Shown piece by piece: positions 15,617 through 22,697 of a DNA stretch of 23,916 nucleotides. The notes below the pieces were generated by a model that was not told the origin of the DNA, searched no databases, and was given only the letters and a program-made list of their open reading frames with translations. This stretch comes from YA12-FULL-51-18 sp041665305. GTDB taxonomy: Bacteria > Elusimicrobiota > Elusimicrobia > Elusimicrobiales > UBA9959. The DNA is taken from contig JBAYJD010000043.1 of NCBI GenBank assembly GCA_041665305.1, positions 1 to 23,916 on the forward strand. The letters run 5' to 3'. A program made the position numbers and the translations under genes. How positions within the stretch are numbered: position 1 is the stretch's first letter; each line of letters opens with the position of its first letter.

Positions 15617-16531
15617 TTATTTGGCAAAAGCCGACTCTATCGCTGAACATATTTTAGGAGCGGAAATGCCGTATTTATCCCGCAGACCGCTGTTATTTTT
15701 TATGGCATGGATAAATTCATTCGCTATGCCGAGCCGGATAAGGCGGAAAGCCAGGCCGCCCGACGCCTTCCATTCGGCGATCATGGAACCCAGCCCTCCT
15801 GAAACGAAGTGTTCCTCCACCGTTATGACGGTGTGAATGCCCCGCAATTTTTCAGCCAGAAAAGCCGCATCAAGAGGATTCAGAACAGGCGTGGAGATCA
15901 CAAGCGGGTGGAACTTTGTTTTCTCCAGCGCGGAAACGACCTCCGCTCCTATTGAACCGTGAAAAAGCAAAGCGACCTCTCCCCCCTCCCGTACTACAGA
16001 AGGCACGGTGATGTCCTGTATCCGGCCTGTCGCGGGATGCACAGGACCTTCGCAGGCCTTGGAGAGCCGGATGTATGTAGGTTTCAGGCTTTTACGGGCA
16101 TAGGCGACGCAGCTCCGGGCCTCGACCTGATCGCAGGGAGACAGTATCTCCAAATTAGGAAGAGTGCGCGCGATCGCGATATCTTCCACCGCATAATGCG
16201 TAACGCCCTGGGGCGCGTAGGCGACTCCGGACCCTGTCCCGACCAATGTGACGGGGAGCCTTTGATAACAGACATCGTTGCGGACCTGTTCATAGCATCT
16301 GTACAACAGGAAGGGAATGATATCGTAGACAAAAACTTTATAACCGGACAGCGCGAGCCCCGAGGCGAAGCTCAGCATATTCTGCTCCGCCACGCCCAGA
16401 TTCAGGAACCTGCCGGCGTTCTTCTTCTGAAACTCGTCCAGTATGCCGAAACCCGCGTCACCGGTAACGAAAAACACATCACGGTCGCGCCCGGCCAAAG
16501 ATGTTATCTCGTTTATGACGGTATCGCGCAT
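15617..16531 (-). CDS. Transketolase C-terminal subunit (split enzyme)
   Basis: A 304-residue half of a thiamine diphosphate enzyme holding the pyrimidine-binding domain and the C-terminal domain. FLNLGVAEQNMLSFASGLA contains Glu49, the residue that activates the cofactor. VEDIAIARTLPNLEILSPCDQVEA is the pyrimidine-site helix typical of transketolase/DXS-like proteins. The partner half is encoded 1 nt upstream, so the two should form a heterotetramer. Transketolase moves a two-carbon ketol unit between sugar phosphates, and one product is sedoheptulose 7-phosphate. A dedicated copy in this operon rather than a general metabolic one is suggested by context only. A related two-subunit acyloin-type enzyme is an alternative. 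Confidence 0.9.
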   Translation of the reverse strand: MRDTVINEITSLAGRDRDVFFVTGDAGFGILDEFQKKNAGRFLNLGVAEQNMLSFASGLALSGYKVFVYDIIPFLLYRCYEQVRNDVCYQRLPVTLVGTGSGVAYAPQGVTHYAVEDIAIARTLPNLEILSPCDQVEARSCVAYARKSLKPTYIRLSKACEGPVHPATGRIQDITVPSVVREGGEVALLFHGSIGAEVVSALEKTKFHPLVISTPVLNPLDAAFLAEKLRGIHTVITVEEHFVSGGLGSMIAEWKASGGLAFRLIRLGIANEFIHAIKNNSGLRDKYGISAPKICSAIESAFAK

Positions 16532-16532
16532 T

Positions 16533-17339
16533 TTATTTCATCCCGGAAAGGCTTTTAAGCGCCTTTTCCTTCAGTTCTTCGGTGACGATGTAATAATGCC
16601 ATTTCATTTCATTTTCCATGAACGGCACGCCCTTGCCCTTAACGGTACGCGCTATTATTATCTTCGGCCTGCCGTTATGAGGCGCATTTACGGCTGCGCG
16701 CAACTGTGAAAAATCATGTCCGTCGGCTTCACAGGTTTCCCAGCCGAAGGCCCGCCATTTATCGGCGACTGGCTCATAGCCGCAGATCTCGTTTGGGCGG
16801 CCGTAACCCTGCAGATTATTATAATCGAGGATCGCGGTAAAATTATCGATCCCTAATTTTGAGGCGAACAGCGCACCCTCCCAGATGGAACCCTCCTGGG
16901 ATTCTCCGTCGCCTATGAGCGTAAAAACCTTTCTGTCCGGACCCTTTTTTTTGAAACCGTAAGCCATACCGAGACCGATATTAAAACCATGTCCCAAAGA
17001 ACCCGCGGAAGCCTCGACTCCTTTCGCCGAGAACCGGTCAAGATGGCCCGGCAAAGTCCCATCGTTCTGGAGATAACCTTCAAATTCCGCTTTCCCTATG
17101 ATTCCCTTGTCCGCCAGCACCGCGTAAAGAGCCAAAGCGGCGTGCCCCTTGCTGAGTATGAAGATATCCCTGTTTTCCCAGTCGCCCGGATCCACGCGCA
17201 TTGCCTCGCCGTAAAGATAGACGAGCGCGTCCACGCAGGAAAGCACGGAACCTACATGCGGGCATCTGGAACGGCAGGCGTTCATTATTACCGACTCCCG
17301 CACATGGCGGGCTGTTTCCACCAGCCTTAAATTTTGCAT
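16533..17339 (-). CDS. Transketolase N-terminal subunit (split enzyme)
   Basis: A 268-residue half binding the diphosphate of thiamine diphosphate. The GDG-N motif is seen as GDGESQEG (143-150) with Asn174 or Asn175 in LDYNNLQG, matching the Mg-ThDP site. Conserved histidines are His28 in CPHVG, His66 in SKGHAALA and His98 in LPGHL. The ATG at 17339 is 7 nt after the NUDIX stop. The stop is followed one base later by the start of the C subunit, so the pair must be made together. Split transketolases of this size are common in archaea and many bacteria. Here the pair is embedded among glycan genes. Confidence 0.92.
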   Translation of the reverse strand: MQNLRLVETARHVRESVIMNACRSRCPHVGSVLSCVDALVYLYGEAMRVDPGDWENRDIFILSKGHAALALYAVLADKGIIGKAEFEGYLQNDGTLPGHLDRFSAKGVEASAGSLGHGFNIGLGMAYGFKKKGPDRKVFTLIGDGESQEGSIWEGALFASKLGIDNFTAILDYNNLQGYGRPNEICGYEPVADKWRAFGWETCEADGHDFSQLRAAVNAPHNGRPKIIIARTVKGKGVPFMENEMKWHYYIVTEELKEKALKSLSGMK

Positions 17340-17346
17340 ATTTGTT

Positions 17347-17757
17347 TCAGATCCTGGAATGCAGAAATTTCAACATTTTCCTGTCGCGACGGCACATGCG
17401 CAGTTTACAGGCTTGCGCAAGATTCAGCCAGCCCCACCCTGCGCCTTCTCCCAGGCGCAGGGCAGACTTATCGGAAGTGTAGCGCTGGAAAAAAACATAC
17501 CTGCGCATCTTCCTGCCGCCGCAAACAAAATCATGCTCGGCCGCCGGGGCGGCAGCCGCCGGGGAGAAAGCGAGCTCCTCCAGCGATTCCCTCTCCAAGG
17601 CCTCCTGCGGCGACTCGCCGGGTTTCATACCGCCGCCGAAAAAAGCCCAATATCCCGGCAGCAACGGCGCATTTTTTGTCCTGAGCTGCAGCAGAAAACG
17701 CTTTTTCCGGTCATAAAGCACGATGTTCACCACTTTCCGTCTGCCGCCCGGCGTCAT
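17347..17757 (-). CDS. NUDIX hydrolase
   Basis: A 136-residue NUDIX enzyme. The box is visible as GGMKPGESPQEALERESLEELAF: Gly, five residues, Glu, seven residues, Arg-Glu, and the metal-binding Glu-Glu all line up. The later Gly is Ala. The family hydrolyses nucleoside diphosphates linked to other moieties, including nucleotide sugars. The ATG at 17757 overlaps the stop of the upstream radical SAM gene by 4 nt (ATGA) and was chosen over a GTG at 17796. In this operon it could remove an unwanted nucleotide sugar or trim a sugar diphosphate. It is not a substitute for the HAD-type phosphatase GmhB on present evidence. Confidence 0.88.
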   Translation of the reverse strand: MTPGGRRKVVNIVLYDRKKRFLLQLRTKNAPLLPGYWAFFGGGMKPGESPQEALERESLEELAFSPAAAAPAAEHDFVCGGRKMRRYVFFQRYTSDKSALRLGEGAGWGWLNLAQACKLRMCRRDRKMLKFLHSRI

Positions 17758-18818
17758 ATAAAGTTGGCGTGCTCCGCCGGGTTCTTCAGCCGCCACAGAT
17801 AGCGGTTTATCTCGTCCATCCGGCAGTTGACGCGGCAGGCCGCGGCGTCCATCCCGCGCACGAATTCCAGGGACTTGCGGCGTCCGGCGCCCTCCCAGAT
17901 CCGGCGGAACGAGCTTTCGTTTATGTTGCCGTAGCGGAACTTTTCATTTTGCAGGAACATGCTGCACCCCCAGACATTTCCGCCCGCGTCGATATAGGTC
18001 CAGAAAGGCAGCGCCAGGCAGCGGGAATACGGACGGCCCCCCTCATCCCATTTCCGCATGGTATTCAGCCTGAAGATCACCGAGAATCCGGGACGGTTGA
18101 ATTTTTCCAGGTCCGCGGCCAGTTTTTCATAACCGGCGTAACGGATCTTTTTGTATTTTCCCGTCAGGCTCCGCGGGTGCTGGGAATAGGGTTTTATCAC
18201 CAGATAATCCATGCCGGCGCGCCGCGCTTTCTCCGCCAGTTTTACGGCCTCGCCGGCGTTTTCCGGCAGCAGCACCATCTGCATGCCGAGCGCGCAGGCG
18301 AAGCCTTTCTTTTTTTTCAGCGCGGCGGCGTAGCCGAGATTGTCGAAAACTTTCCCGAAATCCGCGGGAGCGGCCCGGTGGATCTTCGCGTAGGTTTCCG
18401 GAGTGCCGCCGTTTATGCTCACCTTGATCCAGGAGGTGGTCGCCAGGATCTTGTCGGTTATAGCGGGGCGCAGCAGCGCCGCGTTGGTGGTGAAAGCCGT
18501 GTCTATGCCGCGCTTGTTGGCGTACACCGAGATCTCCGCCATGTCCGGGTGGAGGAACGGTTCCCCCTCGCCTGCGAACATGACGCTCTTCAAGCCGAGG
18601 CCCGCCATTTCCTTCAGCCTGATCTTCAGGATCCCGGCGTCCAGGAACCGCGGCTTATACTCCATGAAGTCCAGCGCGCAGTAGACGCAGCGGTGGTTGC
18701 AGGCGCCCGACGGAGAGATCTCGGCATAGATCGGGTAGATGTTCTTATGCCTCAGCCAGTCGCCGACGCGCTCCGGGTGGTAGATCAGCTTATGGTCGTC
18801 TATGCGGTATTTGTCCAT
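17754..18818 (-). CDS. Radical SAM protein with SPASM-like C-terminus, copy 1
   Basis: A 354-residue radical SAM enzyme. CNHRCVYC gives Cys40, Cys44 and Cys47 for the CX3CX2C cluster, and GEGEP follows. C-terminal cysteines sit in SRCLALPF, WGCSMF and CRVNC, a SPASM-like set. MDKYRIDDHKLIYHPERV at the start and KNPAEHANFI at the end mirror the other radical SAM gene (KDQYRLDGHKLYWHPDRV / KNPPGHVNFV), so the start at 18818 is preferred over the ATG at 18854. The sequence between is clearly diverged, suggesting two successive or partner reactions rather than simple backup. It is 48 nt after the HldE-like gene and overlaps the NUDIX gene by 4 nt. Confidence 0.9.
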   Translation of the reverse strand: MDKYRIDDHKLIYHPERVGDWLRHKNIYPIYAEISPSGACNHRCVYCALDFMEYKPRFLDAGILKIRLKEMAGLGLKSVMFAGEGEPFLHPDMAEISVYANKRGIDTAFTTNAALLRPAITDKILATTSWIKVSINGGTPETYAKIHRAAPADFGKVFDNLGYAAALKKKKGFACALGMQMVLLPENAGEAVKLAEKARRAGMDYLVIKPYSQHPRSLTGKYKKIRYAGYEKLAADLEKFNRPGFSVIFRLNTMRKWDEGGRPYSRCLALPFWTYIDAGGNVWGCSMFLQNEKFRYGNINESSFRRIWEGAGRRKSLEFVRGMDAAACRVNCRMDEINRYLWRLKNPAEHANFI

Positions 18819-18866
18819 AACATGTGTCCGCGCCGTATCAAGGGCTATGCCCATCGGCCGGCCATA

Positions 18867-20390
18867 TCACTTCAGCAGCGTGGTTATAAATTTGTAAAGC
18901 TCCACGGGCTCGATGGAAGAGCGGTTGCAGACTATGCCTACTTTTATGGCTGCCACGGCGTTCCCGACAAAACCCACCATTTCCATATCCGCGCCGGAAG
19001 CCGCCAGCGGGGCGGTCAGCGAAAGGTACGCGTCTCCGGCGCCCACGCGGTCCACGACCTTGCTGCTGAAGATCGGGCATTCAAAAAAACCCTTTTTACT
19101 GTCGTAAGTCACCGACCCCAGGTGCCCCCTTGTTATGGAGGCCCGCCGGCTCCTCAGATCGCCGGCCACCTTTTTTATGATCCCGTTTATCTCCCCGTAC
19201 TTGTTGTGGGCGGCCAGCCGCACCTCGGGCTCGTCGATGCACAGATAATCCGCCCTGCCGTACTTGGTGATGAGATTATAGCCCATGTTGGCGCTGTTGG
19301 TCTGCGCGTTCACGGCCAGGAATTTCGCCTTCGACAACGCCGCCGTTATGGGGCCGCTTATGAACCCGTGCCCGAAATCGCTTACCAGCACCAGGTCGTA
19401 TTTGCCGATGGAGGCCTCCAGGTGGCGGCAGACCCGGTTTATGGCGCTCTCCGGCAGCACATAGTCTTCCAAAAAGGAAACTTCGAAAAGTTTTGTAAGG
19501 AACACCGGGTCCACGAAGCGGCGCTTCACCACGGTACAGGTGTCATTTCGGTAAAAGAACTTGTGCCTGATATTGGGTTTAAGATGCTCCAGGATGTAGT
19601 CTTCCTTGGTATCCACGCCGCCCAGGCAAGTGACCAGGTCGACCTTGTCGCAGAAGCCGGCAATGTGGTTGGCGCAGGCCAGCACTCCGCCGGCAAAACG
19701 CTCCTCGCTCACGAACTTGGTAGAGATTATATTATCCTTGGGCGGTTTGTTCATCCCCTTGCAATAGTGGTACTCGTCTATTATAGCGTCGCCTATGACC
19801 AGCACCTTCAGTTTTTTAAGCCGTTTAAGGCCGTCTATCACCTCTTCAACCGAATATTTCTTCTTAAAACCCCCAAGGAACTCTCTGGCCTCGTCGGAAA
19901 AAACTCCGAAGAACTTGTTAAGCAGCGCGGTGGAGCTGAAAGTCACCTCGTCCGTGAAATGCAGCCTGCCGCCGACAGATTCTATAGCGTCCTTTTCGTG
20001 CAGGATGCCGCCCGTAATGTCCTGCTCCGGCGCGGCGTAATCGGAACCTTTTACATATACGCTGGGACGGATGGTCTTTATGGTCTCAACGGCGGTTTTC
20101 CACTTGTTTACCGCGACATAATTCACGGCGGTGAGGGAGGCCAGCGTCTCGGCGCGCAGCACCTCGTTAAAGACCGGGCGGCCGGGGCCTTTGTTCACAT
20201 ATTTGTCGGGGGTAAGGGTGACCACCAGCACATCCCCCTCTTTTTTGGCGGCCTCAAGATGCTTTATATGGCCGGGATGCATAAGGTCGAAAACACCGTG
20301 GCAGAGCACCACGGTCCTGCCCTTTTTCTTAAGCTCCCCGACTTTCGCCGCCAGGTCCGTTATCGGCAGTATTTTGCGGATGTGAGACAT
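18867..20390 (-). CDS. Nucleotidyltransferase-PfkB kinase fusion, HldE-like with domains reversed
   Basis: A 507-residue two-domain protein. Residues 25-160 are a cytidylyltransferase-like nucleotidyltransferase with GVFDLMHPGH (His38, His41) and FSSTALL (151-157), the ISSTxII-type end. Residues about 190-505 are a PfkB/ribokinase-fold sugar kinase with GDAIIDEY at 200-207, FAGGVLACANHIAG and DRVGAGDAY, in which Asp453 should be the catalytic base. E. coli HldE has the kinase first and the adenylyltransferase second, so the order here is the reverse. The pair of activities fits phosphorylation of heptose 7-phosphate and later transfer of a nucleotide. The kinase inner motif DPKG of HldE is replaced by VNAQTNSANMG, so substrate or nucleotide preference may differ. 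GGAG is 8 nt before the ATG at 20390. Confidence 0.9.
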   Translation of the reverse strand: MSHIRKILPITDLAAKVGELKKKGRTVVLCHGVFDLMHPGHIKHLEAAKKEGDVLVVTLTPDKYVNKGPGRPVFNEVLRAETLASLTAVNYVAVNKWKTAVETIKTIRPSVYVKGSDYAAPEQDITGGILHEKDAIESVGGRLHFTDEVTFSSTALLNKFFGVFSDEAREFLGGFKKKYSVEEVIDGLKRLKKLKVLVIGDAIIDEYHYCKGMNKPPKDNIISTKFVSEERFAGGVLACANHIAGFCDKVDLVTCLGGVDTKEDYILEHLKPNIRHKFFYRNDTCTVVKRRFVDPVFLTKLFEVSFLEDYVLPESAINRVCRHLEASIGKYDLVLVSDFGHGFISGPITAALSKAKFLAVNAQTNSANMGYNLITKYGRADYLCIDEPEVRLAAHNKYGEINGIIKKVAGDLRSRRASITRGHLGSVTYDSKKGFFECPIFSSKVVDRVGAGDAYLSLTAPLAASGADMEMVGFVGNAVAAIKVGIVCNRSSIEPVELYKFITTLLK

Positions 20391-20412
20391 GCGCGCAGCT
20401 CCGTTCTCCGTC

Positions 20413-21405
20413 TTATTTTCCCAGGTATTTGAACCAGTCCCTGGTGGCTTCGGCTATGTTTTCGGGCGTCCACAGGGGCGCGGACCGCCAGTAATCTATA
20501 TGCTTCAGGATCTCCTTCACCCCGTCCCGGAACGACACCTTCGCGCGCCAGTTCAGCGCTTCGGCTATCTTCCCGGCGTCCGCAAAGGTGCGGTCCGGCT
20601 CGCCGGGCCGCCGGGGGATGTAGGAGATCTCCCCGCCCAGCAGTCCCACAAGTTCGTTGACGCTGTAAGAGCCGCCGGAACCCACATTGAAAGTCTCGCC
20701 GCGGACCGGCGACTCCGAAGCGGTAAAGAACGCGTCGGCCACATCGGTGACATAAGTAAAATCCCTGGTCTGGCTCCCGTCCCCCACCACGGTGAACGGC
20801 CTGCCGCCGAGTTTCTGCGCCAGGAAAACACCGAACACCGCTCCATAGGTCCCGGAGGTCCTGGAACGGGTCCCGTACACATTAAAAAGCCTGAGCGAGA
20901 CCACCGGTATTTTATAGACCTGTCCCCAGTGCAGTACGGTAGTTTCACCCAGGAACTTGGTAAGCGCGTACGGGTACTGGGGGCGTATCGGGGCGGTCTC
21001 CTTCGTCGGATATTCGTCCGGGATGCCGTAGCAGGAAGACGACGCCGCGTAAACGACCTTCTTAACGCCGCAATGACGCGAGGCCTCCATCACGCACATG
21101 GTCCCGTCGACATTGGCCCGGAAATATTCGACCGGGTTTACGATGGAGGGGACGATATCGGCCAACGCGGCAAGATGGAAAACCCTGTCCGCCCCGGAAA
21201 AGATCTTTTTGAGCGCGGCAAGATCGTTTATGTCCTGCCGTATAACTTCCAGGTCCGGATTTCCCTTATGGTGTTCAAGGTTGCCGGGCCGCCCGGTGGA
21301 AAAATTATCCACCACCGTAACTTTATGGCCCTCTTTCAAAAGCCTGTCGGTTACATGGCTGCCTATGAATCCCGCGCCGCCGGTCACAATGCTATGCGTT
21401 GTCAT
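20413..21405 (-). CDS. Nucleotide-sugar epimerase/dehydratase (extended SDR, GalE-type)
   Basis: A 330-residue extended SDR acting on a nucleotide-activated sugar. TGGAGFIGSH (8-17) binds NAD, VVDNFSTGR is the next strand, FHLAALADI and AASSSCYG hold the catalytic Ser, and YPYALTK (146-150) holds Tyr146 and Lys150. RLFNVYG, SQTRDFTYVTDVADAF and FNVGSGGSYSVNEL are typical of UDP-hexose 4-epimerases and relatives. Whether the substrate is UDP-hexose or the heptose activated by the next gene cannot be told. A 6-epimerase role like HldD is possible. It is the first gene of the ten-gene run. The ATG at 21405 has no Shine-Dalgarno and lies about 8 nt after the predicted transcript start. Confidence 0.88.
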   Translation of the reverse strand: MTTHSIVTGGAGFIGSHVTDRLLKEGHKVTVVDNFSTGRPGNLEHHKGNPDLEVIRQDINDLAALKKIFSGADRVFHLAALADIVPSIVNPVEYFRANVDGTMCVMEASRHCGVKKVVYAASSSCYGIPDEYPTKETAPIRPQYPYALTKFLGETTVLHWGQVYKIPVVSLRLFNVYGTRSRTSGTYGAVFGVFLAQKLGGRPFTVVGDGSQTRDFTYVTDVADAFFTASESPVRGETFNVGSGGSYSVNELVGLLGGEISYIPRRPGEPDRTFADAGKIAEALNWRAKVSFRDGVKEILKHIDYWRSAPLWTPENIAEATRDWFKYLGK

Positions 21406-21419
21406 ATGAGTACCAGGAT

Positions 21420-21428
21420 ATTATATCA
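21420..21428 (-). promoter_or_regulatory. Extended -10 promoter of the ten-gene operon
   Basis: On the minus strand TG-A-TATAAT is a perfect extended -10. The predicted start falls near 21413, only 7-8 nt before the ATG at 21405, so the message would be nearly leaderless. A candidate -35 is poor (TTAGAG near 21449). No Shine-Dalgarno is present. It lies in the 71-nt gap after the GT-C gene. Confidence 0.65.
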
Positions 21429-21476
21429 ATATCCGTCGTTGTTCTCTAAAAAGATCGGGAATGAGCCGGGAACCGG

Positions 21477-22697
21477 TTATCCTGCCGGGGCGAGACGGGC
21501 ACGAATGTTTTTAAGCGTTTCCGTCACTGCCTTCGCCAAAAAAATCAGGACAAAAGGTTCGAATGGGAGCCTGTACCTAGGGACCGCGACATAGATCGTG
21601 TGCATCACCGAAAGATAGATCAGGAACAGCAGTACCGGCATAATTGAGGGGGTGTTTTTAACGGACAGCAGTATCCCGTACAACGCCAGCAGCATAAGCG
21701 CGATGTGGACCAGCTTGTAGGCCTCCGCCAGTTCCTTGGAATACTGTTCCAGCATTACCTTGCCTACCGGCAAAGTCCAAAGTGTCACGAAATTTTTTCC
21801 TAGACTTTTTGCATATCTCAGAGGGTGGGCGGCGGCGCTCTTTATAGCTCTTTTGCTCACTTCGCCATCCCAATCCCTCATCGGAATATTTGCCAGGTCC
21901 TTATATTCCCTTACCGGGGATATGATTACGAACCTGTCACCGTCCCACTTGTCATCCTGGGCCGAAAGCCACAGGAGCTGCCCTGAACCGACCGTGATCG
22001 GGATAAACCTGTCAAAGACCCTGTAGTTCCTAACGGTCCAGACGAGCACAATGGATGTGCTGATGAGGAAATAGACGATGAACCCTTTCAGGAACGTCTT
22101 GGTCGATCTGGAAAAAACGATATAGACGAATAAAAAGAGCGGCAGGAGAGCGAGCGTGGACCGGACAAGGCACGCCGCGCCTTGAACCGCCCCGGCAAAG
22201 TAAAAATACACATTCCTCTCTTCATCGACCGCCTTTACAAATAAATAGCACAGACCGCACATTAAAAAAGTGAACAAGGATTCCCCGAGTTTCAAGGCGC
22301 TGTAAAGGATCAGGGGCGGGTAAGCCGCCATAAGCGATCCCGACAACAGAGCGACACGGGAACCGAAAATAATGCCGGCTATCAGCATTATCAGCACCAC
22401 TGAGGCCGAACTTAGAATTATCTGTATGGATTTTACCGGCGCATCCCCCCGCCCGAAGACACGGTTAACCCCCGCCAGGAACAGGGGATACACAGGCGCC
22501 CTGATCTCCGTAGGCAGACCGTCCGCTCCGACAAACCCCCTCCCGGCCAAAAGGTTATCGGCAATCGCCTGATAATCCACGGCATCATACATTTCCGCCG
22601 CTCTGGTCCTATCGCCGACGGCGAGCAAAAACCCGAATCGCAGAACAAGCGCGAGGACAAACACAGCCGAAAGTGTTTTTTTATCTTGTTTACACAT
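21477..22697 (-). CDS. GT-C membrane glycosyltransferase (PMT/ArnT-like)
   Basis: A 406-residue polytopic membrane protein with about ten hydrophobic segments. After the first segment (about 9-26) an outside loop holds MYDAVDYQAIADNLLAGRGF, with acidic residues in the place of the catalytic Asp of GT39/GT83 enzymes, and LPTEIRAPVYPLFLAG follows. Such enzymes move a sugar from a lipid-phosphate donor to protein or lipid A. The specific acceptor is unknown. The start at 22697 is taken because GGAAGG lies 5 nt upstream and it overlaps the methyltransferase stop by 8 nt (ATGTGTAA). The longer frame up to 22856 lies within the methyltransferase gene and adds no membrane signature of its own. It probably uses products related to the operon downstream. 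Confidence 0.85.
   Translation of the reverse strand: MCKQDKKTLSAVFVLALVLRFGFLLAVGDRTRAAEMYDAVDYQAIADNLLAGRGFVGADGLPTEIRAPVYPLFLAGVNRVFGRGDAPVKSIQIILSSASVVLIMLIAGIIFGSRVALLSGSLMAAYPPLILYSALKLGESLFTFLMCGLCYLFVKAVDEERNVYFYFAGAVQGAACLVRSTLALLPLFLFVYIVFSRSTKTFLKGFIVYFLISTSIVLVWTVRNYRVFDRFIPITVGSGQLLWLSAQDDKWDGDRFVIISPVREYKDLANIPMRDWDGEVSKRAIKSAAAHPLRYAKSLGKNFVTLWTLPVGKVMLEQYSKELAEAYKLVHIALMLLALYGILLSVKNTPSIMPVLLFLIYLSVMHTIYVAVPRYRLPFEPFVLIFLAKAVTETLKNIRARLAPAG

Noticed and set aside
15617..17339. 1-deoxyxylulose-5-phosphate synthase
   Set aside because: DXS is one chain of about 620 residues; here two separate halves of transketolase size are encoded and the motifs fit split transketolase better.
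17769..20432. An 887-residue open frame on the plus strand opposite the radical SAM and fusion genes
   Set aside because: It is antisense to two well-supported genes, has low-complexity Gly/Arg/His/Val composition, and shows no family motif. High GC3 in the real genes removes stops from the antisense frame.
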